64,000 nt of DNA from the NCBI GenBank assembly GCA_964344255.1, contig CAYFMQ010000001.1:496001-560000 (forward strand). Direction: 5' to 3'. Position 1 is the stretch's first letter. Each line of letters begins with the position of its first letter. Origin of the DNA: JAJFIE01 sp964344255. GTDB lineage: Bacteria; Pseudomonadota; Alphaproteobacteria; Rhodospirillales; Casp-alpha2. The notes beneath the pieces were generated by a model. That model was not told the DNA's origin. It was given only the letters and a program-made list of their open reading frames with translations, and did not search any database. Shown in pieces: positions 26,205 to 34,435 of this stretch. The position numbers were made by a program, and so were the translations under genes.

Positions 26205-26741
26205 ATGGCACTTTATGGAAATCCACAGGTGACGGGTGTTGAAAAGACATTTGGTGAAGACGAAATCATCGTGTCTAAAACCGACCTCACCGGCAAAATA
26301 ACCTATGGCAACAGGACCTTTTACCGCCTTGCCGGGCTGGAAGAAAAGGACTGCATCGGCGTACAGCATAACCTGATCCGTCACCCGCACATGCCACGGG
26401 CCGTGTTCGAGTTGCTCTGGACGACGCTGAAGGAAGGCAAGGAAATCTTCGCCTATGTTATGAACCGGTCGGACAACGGCGATCATTACTGGGTCTTCGC
26501 CCATGTCACGCCGAGCCGGGATGCCGGCGGCAATATCGTCGGCTATCACTCGAACAGGCGGGTTCCCAACCGGGCGGTGCTGAACGAGCATATCATTCCG
26601 CTTTACAAGAACCTCCTGACCATGGAGCAAAGCGCCTCGTCGCCCAAGGACGGGCTTGCCGCTTCCTTCCAGGCCGTCGTCGATCTGTGCGAGGAAAACA
26701 AGATGGGCTTCAACGAATTCATGTTCTCTCTGGGGGTGTAA
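26205..26741 (+). CDS. stand-alone PAS domain protein (aerotaxis-receptor-like)
   Basis: A 178-residue protein that is essentially one PAS domain with a short helical tail. EIIVSKTDLTGKITYGNRTFYRLAGL, the PHMPRAVFELLWTTLKEGKEIFAYV helix and DHYWVFAHVTPSRD strand closely follow the sensor domain of the Aer aerotaxis receptor, which binds FAD. It has no membrane anchor or output domain of its own. The chemoreceptor gene begins one base after its stop (TAA, one base, ATG), so the two are almost certainly co-translated and may form a split Aer-like receptor. Confidence 0.88.
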   Translation: MALYGNPQVTGVEKTFGEDEIIVSKTDLTGKITYGNRTFYRLAGLEEKDCIGVQHNLIRHPHMPRAVFELLWTTLKEGKEIFAYVMNRSDNGDHYWVFAHVTPSRDAGGNIVGYHSNRRVPNRAVLNEHIIPLYKNLLTMEQSASSPKDGLAASFQAVVDLCEENKMGFNEFMFSLGV

Positions 26742-26742
26742 G

Positions 26743-27916
26743 ATGGCTACTGATGCACAAGCAAGCGACGTACAGGCTGAAAACATCACAAAGGCGCTGG
26801 ATGTCATGAAACGGGTCGCCGCCGGCGACTTCGAAGCCAGGCTGACCGGTATCACCGCCGAAGGAGACCTGGGCGAACTGCTCAACACGGTCAACGACCT
26901 GATCGACCGCTGCGACGCCTATCTTCGGGAATCGGCCGCCTGCATGGAGCATGTCTCCAACAACCAGTACTTCCGGAAAATCATCGAAACCAGCATGCAG
27001 GGCTCGTTCCTGAATGCGAGCAGGACCGTCAACGGCGCACTGGCGGCCATGCAGCAGAAGGTCGTCGACTTCACGGAAGTCGCCGACAATTTCGAGCAGA
27101 CCGTCGGCGAGGTCGTCGAAACCGTCTCCTCCGCGGCGACAGAGCTGACCAGTTCGTCCGACACCCTGCGCCAGCTTGCCAGCGATACGTCGCAGAAGTC
27201 GACCACCGTGGCGGCGGCGGCGGAAGAGGCCTCGACCAACGTCCAGACCGTTGCGGCGGCGTCGGAAGAGCTGACCAGTTCGATCAACGAAATCTCGCAG
27301 CAGGTCGTCAACGCGACGAAGATCGCCAACGACGCCACGCAGATTTCAGGCGACGTGGGAGGCCAGGTCGAGCAACTGAAAGAGGCCGCCGACCAGATCA
27401 GCAGCGTCGTCGGGCTGATTAACGACATTGCGTCGCAGACCAACCTGCTGGCGTTGAACGCGACGATCGAGGCCGCCCGAGCCGGTGAGGCCGGCAAGGG
27501 CTTCGCCGTTGTGGCCGCCGAGGTCAAGAACCTCGCGCAGCAGACATCGCGGGCCACGGACGAGATCGGCGTGTTCGTTTCCAACATCCAGGGCGCCACG
27601 GAAGTNNNNNNNNNNCGTCAAGGGCATTCACGATATTTCCGGCAAGGTCACCGAGATCAGCGAGGCCAACTCCTCCGTTTCGGCGGCCGTCGAGGAACAA
27701 AGCGCCGCGACCAACGAGATCGCCCGCAACATCGAGCAGGCCTCGTCCGGCACGTCGGAAGTGACGTCCAACATCGCCGAGGTTTCCACGGCGTCGCAGG
27801 AAACCGGCGAAAGCGCCACCGAGGTGAACTCGGCGGCGGAAGAACTGTCGAAACAGTCCGAATCCCTGCGAACGGTGGTGGACGAATTCCTCGAAGCCGT
27901 CCGCAAGGTGGTGTGA
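26743..27916 (+). CDS. cytoplasmic methyl-accepting chemotaxis protein (interrupted by assembly gap)
   Basis: About 390 residues with no transmembrane segment. Residues ~15-110 look like HAMP-type helices (MKRVAAGDFEARLTGI, DLGELLNTVNDLIDRCD); the remainder is an MCP signalling domain with the kinase-contact hairpin around INDIASQTNLLALNATIEAARAGE, followed by GFAVVAAEVKNLAQQT. It ends VRKVV with no receptor-modification pentapeptide. Ten N at 27606-27615 interrupt it and the frame changes across them; 13 placeholder bases span what must be a multiple of 3, so the gap length is wrong and the gene is probably intact. Confidence 0.9.
27606..27615. other. assembly gap (10 N) inside the chemoreceptor gene
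   Basis: Ten unresolved bases. Coding resumes one base out of frame (SNIQGATE before, VKGIHDISGK after), which shows that the true gap is not 10 bases; repetitive MCP sequence is a common scaffold break point. Confidence 0.95.
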
Positions 27917-27963
27917 CGCGAATCAGAAAATCCTATCCGCAACGACGGTTTGCGCTCTAAACC

Positions 27964-27991
27964 AAAAAAGCCCGCTTACGCGGGCTTTTTT
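27964..27991. terminator. bidirectional Rho-independent terminator
   Basis: Stem AGCCCGC (27969-27975) and GCGGGCT (27980-27986) with a TTAC loop, flanked by A6 on the left and T6 on the right. It can end the chemoreceptor operon on the plus strand and tRNA-Ser on the minus strand. Confidence 0.9.
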
Positions 27992-27993
27992 AA

Positions 27994-28083
27994 TGGCGGA
28001 GGGAGCGGGATTCGAACCCGCGATACGGTTCCCCGTATACACGCTTTCCAAGCGTGCGCCTTCAGCCACTCGGCCACCCCTCC
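27994..28083 (-). tRNA. tRNA-Ser (anticodon GGA)
   Basis: A 90-nt class II tRNA on the minus strand with encoded CCA. The acceptor stem GGAGGGG pairs with TCCCTCC, discriminator G; the anticodon stem-loop is CACGC-TTGGAAA-GCGTG giving anticodon GGA; a long variable arm (GTATACGGGGAACCGTAT region) and the T loop GGTTCGAATCC complete it. The 206 bp between it and the FecR gene hold no other feature I can support. Confidence 0.96.
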
Positions 28084-28289
28084 ACAGGGTTCGCACCGGA
28101 TCCGAAAAACGGCCATAGTTGCCTGCCGCCATCGTCCCGGGCAGGCGCAACCTATCTTAACCGCCCCCCCGGCGCAAGGCTTCAAAAGCCCTCTGGCGCG
28201 GTTTTTACCGGGGTTGGAATGCTTGTCGGCATTCTTGATGCCGCCGGGGCGATTCACCTACAATAAAGGGGCATTTCGGGGGGATCGTC

Positions 28290-29036
28290 ATGGACCGCAA
28301 TCAGGGTCTGCAGGGTTTTCTGGACAGCCTTCACCCCAGCCGGCGGCGCCTGGTCAGGGCCCTGTTGCTGGCGTCCGCCACGCCGGTTTCCCTGCTCAGC
28401 CTTATCGGGCAAGGCCGGGCCATGTCCGACCTGCCCATCGTCGAAGGCGTCCAGGTTTTTTCCGGCGACGTCACCATCAACGGCGTTCCGGTACAGGCAG
28501 GCCAGTTGATCAGGGCGGGCGATGTTGTTCGCACCGGTGGCGGCGACAGCCACGTTACCATCGTGATCGGGCAGCACGCCTACCTGCTGCGCGAGAACAG
28601 CGAAATCGAGTTCAGTTTCGAAGACATCGCCGAAGGCGAGGCCAGCGCGCTTTCCGGCAGCATCGATGTCGTCACCGGCGCCATGCTGGCCGTCTTCGCC
28701 AAATCCAACGTCGAGATCACGACACCGCTGGCGACCATCGGCATCCGGGGCACGGCCTGCTACGTCGATAGCGCGGAAGAGAAAACCTATATCTGCGTCT
28801 GTTACGGAACCGGCGATTTCTTCACCGCCCGTGACCGGCATTTCCTGGAAACGGTTACCACATCTCATCATGACGAACCGCGCTACATCTATCCTCCCGG
28901 CGGTACGCTGGCGATCGAAAAGGCGCCGGTGATCGACCATACCAACGACGAGCTGCGCATGCTCGAAGCCCTGGTCAACCGCCGGCCGCCTTTCGATGAC
29001 CTGCCTCCAGGCAGCACGAACAGAAAAGAGTACTAG
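28290..29036 (+). CDS. exported FecR-domain protein
   Basis: A 248-residue protein. The N terminus has a twin-arginine-like signal (PSRRRLVRALLLASAT) with a hydrophobic stretch and probable cleavage near residue 44. The rest is a FecR domain: a GDVTINGVPVQAGQLIRAGDVVRTG core, the LRENSEIEF strand, and ITTPLATIGIRGTACYV, which is the most conserved segment. In classical FecR this domain signals iron status to a sigma factor, but no sigma factor or TonB receptor gene is here, so this is one of the many orphan FecR-like surface proteins of unknown role. A response regulator follows 98 bp downstream. Confidence 0.87.
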   Translation: MDRNQGLQGFLDSLHPSRRRLVRALLLASATPVSLLSLIGQGRAMSDLPIVEGVQVFSGDVTINGVPVQAGQLIRAGDVVRTGGGDSHVTIVIGQHAYLLRENSEIEFSFEDIAEGEASALSGSIDVVTGAMLAVFAKSNVEITTPLATIGIRGTACYVDSAEEKTYICVCYGTGDFFTARDRHFLETVTTSHHDEPRYIYPPGGTLAIEKAPVIDHTNDELRMLEALVNRRPPFDDLPPGSTNRKEY

Positions 29037-29134
29037 GGCAGAGGCACCTGCTCCTGTCTTTTGCATTTTACCGTATGGCTTGAAAGAACGGCCTTAATCA
29101 CCCTAAACTCGTGAAGGCTAGAAAGGGTACCCGC

Positions 29135-29716
29135 ATGGTTGATTCTTCACCGGATAGTGCGCGCACACGGACCGAAACCATTTGCGAATCGGACCGCTCG
29201 CTCGAAATCCTGCTGATCGACGACAACCCCATGAACCAGCAGAGCATCGGCTTCATGATCGACCGCATGGGTCACGAGGTCAAAGTCGTGGGCGACGCCC
29301 AGTCGGGCATCGACGCCGCCCGGCAGGAATATTTCGACATCATCCTGATGGATATCCACCTGCCGGACATGAACGGCGTCGAGGCCGCCAAACATCTTCG
29401 CAGCAACCCGGGCTCTTCCGGGATGCGGCCGATCCTCGCCATCACCAGCGATGCCGAACCCGACCATATCGCGAGTTACAAGGCAGCCGGCATGAACGGC
29501 TGCGTTCCCAAGCCGGTCGACAACGCCCAGATGGCGCGCGCCTTCGACGAGGTCATGGGCGAGACGCTACACTCCATCCGGCAAAAGGTAGTGCCGCTGA
29601 CGGAAGCAGAAATCGCCCGCGAAGAGGCCGACAAGGCGGCTGCCGAAAACCGCGACGAAAACGTCGCCGCTTTTCTCGCATCCCTTGGCGCTGCACCGTC
29701 AGACGACGATAGCTGA
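29135..29716 (+). CDS. single-domain response regulator with C-terminal tail
   Basis: A 193-residue protein. Residues ~23-145 form a receiver domain with the acidic pair D29-D30, phospho-acceptor D73 (LMDIHLPDMNG), T104 and K126 (PKPVD). The ~45-residue tail is charged and helical with no DNA-binding or enzymatic output, so it probably works by protein contact, like CheY-type or phosphorelay receivers. ATG 29135 has AAAGGG 8 bases upstream; an in-frame GTG at 29111 is less likely. Its kinase could be the orphan at 24402 or 37474; that is inference. Confidence 0.9.
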   Translation: MVDSSPDSARTRTETICESDRSLEILLIDDNPMNQQSIGFMIDRMGHEVKVVGDAQSGIDAARQEYFDIILMDIHLPDMNGVEAAKHLRSNPGSSGMRPILAITSDAEPDHIASYKAAGMNGCVPKPVDNAQMARAFDEVMGETLHSIRQKVVPLTEAEIAREEADKAAAENRDENVAAFLASLGAAPSDDDS

Positions 29717-29737
29717 CGTTCCGGGGAACGCGGCAGG

Positions 29738-30109
29738 ATGACCGGCCAAACACCCGACATATCCGGTTATCACGCCCACATATATTACGACGCTACATCC
29801 AAACAAACCGCCACCGCCGTGCGTGAGGGACTCGCCGCCGCCTTTCCCGAATCGACGCTGGGCAGCTGGCACGACGAGCCCGTCGGCCCGCATCCCATGG
29901 GAAGCTACCTCATCGCCTTTGGCCCGGAGCGTTTTGCCGATGTCGTTACCTGGCTGACGCTTAACCGGCAGGGGCTGATCGTTTTCGTCCACCCGGAATC
30001 GGGCGACGACCTTGCCGACCATACGGAACGGGCGATCTGGATGGGCGGCATGCCGGATCTGGATTTATCCCTGTTCGGGGACAGCGGTGAAACCTCTGAC
30101 GATTTCTAG
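29738..30109 (+). CDS. DOPA 4,5-dioxygenase family protein
   Basis: A 123-residue protein of the small DOPA-dioxygenase family, known from betalain-producing fungi and widespread in bacteria with unknown substrates. The family's histidine motifs are visible: GYHAHIYYD near the start, VGPHPMGSY in the middle, and VFVHPESGDDLADHTERAIWMG near the end. It ends 4 bp inside the converging M24 gene. Close spacing after the response regulator (21 bp) suggests a shared transcript without a clear functional link. Confidence 0.87.
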   Translation: MTGQTPDISGYHAHIYYDATSKQTATAVREGLAAAFPESTLGSWHDEPVGPHPMGSYLIAFGPERFADVVTWLTLNRQGLIVFVHPESGDDLADHTERAIWMGGMPDLDLSLFGDSGETSDDF

Positions 30110-31332
30110 TTCCCGACGATGACCAGCTCGCGGGGCACGTCGGTCAGAATCTCCAGGCCATTGTCCGTCATCATGTAGGAATCAATCCACCCGGCGCCGG
30201 ACCCGCCGGGCCAGCCGTCAAAGACGTCGTACTGCACCTCGAAATTGAACACCATGCCCGGCTTCATTTCCGGTATGGGCGCATCGTCGAAGGTCATGGG
30301 ACGGTGGCGGTCTACCCAGTCGGGCGGAAAGGCGATGCCGAGGACATAGCCGCCAATGAACCATTCATAACGCGCCCGGTCGACGCCGGACGCGTCGATG
30401 AACGCATCAGCCGCTTCCTGAACGCGGCTGAACGGATCGCCGGGTTTTACACCATCGGCAATGGCCTGGCTGCACCCGGCGGAGCGGTCCATCAGGTCAT
30501 GCCAGCGGGAATCGATCTCGCCGACGGCGAAACTGCGGCTCAGGTTGGCGTGATAGCGGTGCAGGCTGGCGCCGAAATCCACATGCACGACATCGCCCTC
30601 CTTCAGCGGACGGCGGATCGGCGGGCTGTGGTGGTTCCCGGATCGCGCACCGCTGCCGACCATGGTCCGGATGCCCGGATGGCCGCATCCGTTGTTGATC
30701 AGGTGATGGCTGGCGATGGCGTCGATTTCGTATTCCATCATGCCCGGTTTCATGGCGTCCCGGACCAGGTCCATCGCCTCGCGGCACAGTTTGGCGGCCT
30801 GGCGGATGGTGTCCATTTCAAGGGGGGATTTGTATAACCGCACGGCTTCGATCACGCCGTCATCTTCCACGATCTCGACGCCGGACTCGGCGAAGCGTTG
30901 GCCCATGGCGCGGACCATGTCGGCGTGCAGGCCGTAGTTCATGGGCTGGATGGCGATCAGGCCCTTGCCAAATCCGCGGCCGAGCAGTTCGGCGGCGATG
31001 GCGTTGACATGATCCGTCACGTCGCCCTTGCGGGGGCCGTAGATGATGTCGGTGATTTCCGGCGTCGTGGAGATCAGGTTCTTGTGCGAAGCGTTATCGA
31101 AAAAGACGAACGACCCTGACGCGGTGTCGAAGTACAGGCCCGTCACCGCATAACGGTACTGCCAGATATGGTCGTGGCCCGACAGGTAGTAATAATCCCG
31201 TGGCTCGGTCACGACCATGCCGTCATAGCCGGCTTCTTCAAGGGCCGCTTTCACCTTCGCCCGGCGTTCGGCGTATTCCTCTGCTGGAAAAGCTGGTTCC
31301 CAGTCGATCATGTCGCGAATGACGGATTCCAT
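30106..31332 (-). CDS. M24-family (creatinase/aminopeptidase P-like) hydrolase with altered metal site
   Basis: A 408-residue pita-bread-fold protein: N-terminal creatinase domain (~15-165), then the M24 domain. The five canonical metal ligands D, D, H, E, E appear as D252, N263, Y329, E365 and D384, so the usual dinuclear metal centre is probably absent, as in creatinase and ectoine-hydrolase-like members that act on C-N bonds without two metals. The gene follows the CntA-like Rieske oxygenase by 71 bp on the same strand with a divergent LysR, which suggests it hydrolyses an amide or amidine in a betaine/amine pathway. Xaa-Pro dipeptidase activity is less likely. Confidence 0.85.
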   Translation of the reverse strand: MESVIRDMIDWEPAFPAEEYAERRAKVKAALEEAGYDGMVVTEPRDYYYLSGHDHIWQYRYAVTGLYFDTASGSFVFFDNASHKNLISTTPEITDIIYGPRKGDVTDHVNAIAAELLGRGFGKGLIAIQPMNYGLHADMVRAMGQRFAESGVEIVEDDGVIEAVRLYKSPLEMDTIRQAAKLCREAMDLVRDAMKPGMMEYEIDAIASHHLINNGCGHPGIRTMVGSGARSGNHHSPPIRRPLKEGDVVHVDFGASLHRYHANLSRSFAVGEIDSRWHDLMDRSAGCSQAIADGVKPGDPFSRVQEAADAFIDASGVDRARYEWFIGGYVLGIAFPPDWVDRHRPMTFDDAPIPEMKPGMVFNFEVQYDVFDGWPGGSGAGWIDSYMMTDNGLEILTDVPRELVIVGN

Positions 31333-31403
31333 AACGCTGCCTCCCGTTTATCTACGTTCTGGGAGGCAACGATAGGACAAATGCTAAAGTGACGGTAGCG
31401 TCC

Positions 31404-32546
31404 TTACTCGGACATGCCGTAGGCCTTCATCAGCAGATCCTGGAAGTGATAAACGCCGTGTTCGCTTAGTTCCGTGCGGTCCTCGTCTATCACCAGGCGG
31501 CCCTGGTTGTAGCCCTTGGAGCGTAACCCCTTCTGCACGCTCTCGCACAGGCCGATGTCTTCCGGCTGCAGGACCTCGTCCATGTATTCGATGGCGGCGT
31601 CCAGTTGCGGCGTTCTCTCACCCTTCAGCGTATAGCAATCCAGGTATTCGATGGTCTTCTCCTCACCGGCGGGAACGATCTGCAGCGTCAGCATCAGCGG
31701 CTCGCCCGGATAGGCCCAGATGGTCAGGTTGGGCCACAGGAACCAGCCGGCGTAGCCGAAATCCACGTCGCCGGGTTCGAAGCTGTAGGCCTGGCTGTTG
31801 AGGGTCCGGGGCGATCCCGCAAGGTGGGATGAATAATACTTGTGCGTGGTGGTCGTGTAGGTGTCCATGTCCATCAGGTCGACCAACGCCGGATGGGCCG
31901 GGTGGCAGTGATAGCATTCCAGGAAGTTATCGATCATGACCTTCCAGTTGCACGCCACTTCGTAGGTGATGCGCCCGGCGTATTCCAGTTCATCGACGCG
32001 GGGCAGATGGGCGCGAATCTCGCCTTCGAGGTTTTCCGTCATTTCGTTCAGCGGTTCGGCATCTGGATCGAGGTTCACATAGAGCAGGCCACACTTCTCC
32101 GCCACCTGGATCGGTTTCAGGTTGAAATCACACTTGTTGAAATTGGGCAGGTCTTCCGTATTGCGCGCGCGCACCAGCCCGCCTTCCAGGTCGAAGGCCC
32201 AGGCGTGATAGGGGCAAACCATCAGGTTGCTTACCTTGCCGGCGTCGTCCTTGACCAGCTCGTGTCCCCGGTGCTGACAGACGTTGTAGAAGGCCCGGAT
32301 CTGCATGTCCCGGCCACGCACCAGCAAAACGCCCTGATCGTGGATGTCGACACGCAGGTACGAGCCCGGTTCCGGCAGACGGGACACATGTCCGGCCAGC
32401 CACCAGTTCTTGTAGAAGATGGCTTCCTTTTCCATCTCATAGATATCGGAATCCATGTAATAGCGGGCCGGTATGGTGAAGGACTCCCGCGGTTCCTTGG
32501 AAAACGGGGCGTCGTCCTTGGTGTATTTCAATGCCGGTGCGCTCAT
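31404..32546 (-). CDS. Rieske oxygenase, carnitine/quaternary-amine monooxygenase-like
   Basis: A 380-residue oxygenase alpha subunit. Rieske ligands C90, H92, C111 and H114 (CQHRG, CPYHAW); iron ligands H213 and H218 in ECYHCHPAHP. The bridging residue before the first His is Glu210, as known for carnitine monooxygenase CntA, rather than Asp. Known relatives cleave carnitine, stachydrine or glycine betaine to remove a methyl group or trimethylamine. No reductase partner is adjacent. It is first in a probable operon with the M24 hydrolase and is divergent from a GcvA-like LysR gene, its likely regulator. Confidence 0.88.
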   Translation of the reverse strand: MSAPALKYTKDDAPFSKEPRESFTIPARYYMDSDIYEMEKEAIFYKNWWLAGHVSRLPEPGSYLRVDIHDQGVLLVRGRDMQIRAFYNVCQHRGHELVKDDAGKVSNLMVCPYHAWAFDLEGGLVRARNTEDLPNFNKCDFNLKPIQVAEKCGLLYVNLDPDAEPLNEMTENLEGEIRAHLPRVDELEYAGRITYEVACNWKVMIDNFLECYHCHPAHPALVDLMDMDTYTTTTHKYYSSHLAGSPRTLNSQAYSFEPGDVDFGYAGWFLWPNLTIWAYPGEPLMLTLQIVPAGEEKTIEYLDCYTLKGERTPQLDAAIEYMDEVLQPEDIGLCESVQKGLRSKGYNQGRLVIDEDRTELSEHGVYHFQDLLMKAYGMSE

Positions 32547-32587
32547 GTAGTCTCTCCCTTGTCCGCGCGATCCAAACTGGAATCAGT

Positions 32588-32640
32588 CCAGATAATCTAT
32601 TATTATGCTTATTCGATGATAAACGATAATTTTTGAGGAA
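32588..32640. promoter_or_regulatory. AT-rich divergent promoter region between Rieske and lysR genes
   Basis: The 112 bp between the two genes are strongly AT-rich with an imperfect dyad TTAT-N6-ATAA (about 32609-32623) of the size LysR proteins usually bind. A similar arrangement of CTTATTC and ATAAAC occurs beside the second LysR gene (about 43337-43360). Assignment as the LysR site is inference. Confidence 0.4.
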
Positions 32641-32658
32641 AATTCATAAGGATTTGTT

Positions 32659-33567
32659 ATGCGTTTTCTCGGCAAACGCCTTCCGCCTCTCGGCACGTTG
32701 GTCGCTTTCGAGGCCGCCTCGCGCAGCTTGAGCTTCACCCGCGCCGCCGACGAATTGAACCTGACACAGGCCGCCATCAGCCGTCAGATACGCCTGCTGG
32801 AAGAAGATTTGGGGGTCAAGCTGTTCACCCGCGCGAACCGGACAGTCACCCTGACCCCGGAGGGCCGCGACCTGCAACATACCGTTTCGCTGGCGCTGGC
32901 CCATATCGCCAATGCCGCCGAACAGGTCCGTTCGACGGGCGGCGAGCACCGGCTCACCGTGGCGGCGGACCAGTCCGCGGCGACCCTGTGGCTGATGCCG
33001 AAACTATCCGACTTCCGTCGGGACAACCCGGACATCAACGTCCGGCTCGTCGTCTCAGATAATGACGAGGACTGCATGGCCGATCATATCGATCTGTCGA
33101 TCGTGCATGGCAACGGCGAATGGGCTGGACATGATTCGACCCTGCTGTTCGGCGAGGACGTCTTTCCCGTCTGCAGCCCGGCCTATCTCGACCTCAACGG
33201 TCCCATCGAAACGCCCGCCGACCTGACGCATCAGACCCTGCTGGGCCTGGAAGACGATCACTGGGACTGGATGACCTGGCGGGTCTGGCTGACGGAGAAT
33301 GGCGTCCATTTGCCGGCGGAACATCACGCCATGACCATCAACAATTACCCGTTGCTGTTGCAGGCCGCCGCCGACGGGTACGGTATCGCCCTCGGGTGGA
33401 GCCATCTGGCGGATCCGTTCCTTGATGACGGCAGGCTTGTCCGCCCCTTAAGCGACCTGTCCGTCACCACGGAAGCCGGTTATTACCTGCTGAGCCCCCT
33501 CTCCCGGCCCCTGGGCCCGGACGCCGTGAAATTTAACGACTGGGTGACGGGCGTCATTGCCTCATAA
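32659..33567 (+). CDS. LysR-family transcriptional regulator (GcvA-like)
   Basis: A 302-residue regulator. The N-terminal winged helix has LVAFEAASRSLSFTRAADEL and TQAAISRQIRLLEEDLGVKLF; the C-terminal PBP-like effector domain shows the GcvA-group features PKLSDFRRDNPDINVRLVVS, FPVCSPAYL and NNYPLLLQAAADGYGIALGW. GcvA itself controls glycine cleavage, so one-carbon or amine-linked effectors are plausible. It is divergent from the Rieske/M24 pair and probably regulates it. The LysR at 42399 is a paralogue. Confidence 0.93.
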   Translation: MRFLGKRLPPLGTLVAFEAASRSLSFTRAADELNLTQAAISRQIRLLEEDLGVKLFTRANRTVTLTPEGRDLQHTVSLALAHIANAAEQVRSTGGEHRLTVAADQSAATLWLMPKLSDFRRDNPDINVRLVVSDNDEDCMADHIDLSIVHGNGEWAGHDSTLLFGEDVFPVCSPAYLDLNGPIETPADLTHQTLLGLEDDHWDWMTWRVWLTENGVHLPAEHHAMTINNYPLLLQAAADGYGIALGWSHLADPFLDDGRLVRPLSDLSVTTEAGYYLLSPLSRPLGPDAVKFNDWVTGVIAS

Positions 33568-33639
33568 AGCATTAACGCCTTCACTGTAGCTTGTTTCATT
33601 GTGATACCGGCCACCAGGATAAAGGAGTATGCTTCGCGG

Positions 33640-34362
33640 ATGCGGATTTTGTTTTATTTCGGCTGGGCGCTGCTCATTTTCGCTTTCCTGATCACGGCGA
33701 CGGATCCCTATCTGGCCATGCTCGGCGCCGGTGGCCTGTGGACGCCGACCTACGACGTCTGGTACGCCTATGCGCCGGGATCGTTGGTCCTGACCGAAAT
33801 CCGCATCGAGAAAGTCATGCCAGCGCTGTGGGACCCGGTGATCGTCACCATCCTGCAGGTTCCGGGCTGGCTGCTGTTCGGCATCCCCGGCACGGCCCTG
33901 GTCTGGATTTTCCGCCCCAACAAGGTCATGTCACCGGAAATGCGCGAAGAATACGAACGCCACAAGGAATCCCTGTTTGTTATCGACGAACTGAGCCGAG
34001 AAGCGCGCATGGACGAACACTACGACCACGGCGAGGACGACCAGGCGCCTTCACACCAGATGTTCGACCTGCACATGGATGAAGACGAGGATATCCGCGC
34101 CTCCGTCACCAAGGGCGATATCCCGGCCGGGTATCCGGCCCCGGAATATCTGGAAAACTGGGATGCCGAGCTGGACCAGACGGACATCGACGACATGGAC
34201 GGCATGAATAAGCTGCCTGCAGCGGGTGACATGGATATCTCCACCCTGCCGCCCCCCGGTTCGGTCCTTGTCGATATGGATACGGATGTTACTGAGGATA
34301 CGGCGGAGCCCGGTCAGCCTGTATCTCCTGTAACAGAACAGGACGACACGAAAAAAACCTGA
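33640..34362 (+). CDS. hypothetical membrane protein with acidic tail
   Basis: A 240-residue protein I cannot assign to a family. Two hydrophobic helices (~2-22, ILFYFGWALLIFAFLI; ~62-88, VTILQVPGWLLFGIPGTALVWIF) flank a ~40-residue periplasmic loop, and the remaining ~150 residues form a very acidic, probably disordered cytoplasmic tail rich in Asp and Glu. ATG 33640 is chosen; AAAGGAG lies 12 bases upstream, and the frame also opens from GTG 33601. It follows lysR on the same strand and converges on the hydrolase at 34436. Confidence 0.7.
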   Translation: MRILFYFGWALLIFAFLITATDPYLAMLGAGGLWTPTYDVWYAYAPGSLVLTEIRIEKVMPALWDPVIVTILQVPGWLLFGIPGTALVWIFRPNKVMSPEMREEYERHKESLFVIDELSREARMDEHYDHGEDDQAPSHQMFDLHMDEDEDIRASVTKGDIPAGYPAPEYLENWDAELDQTDIDDMDGMNKLPAAGDMDISTLPPPGSVLVDMDTDVTEDTAEPGQPVSPVTEQDDTKKT

Positions 34363-34435
34363 GGCTTCAATACAACATCTTTCGTATTCGGCACCCAGGC
34401 GGCGTCAAATTCTTTCTTGCGGCAAAAGAAATGCG

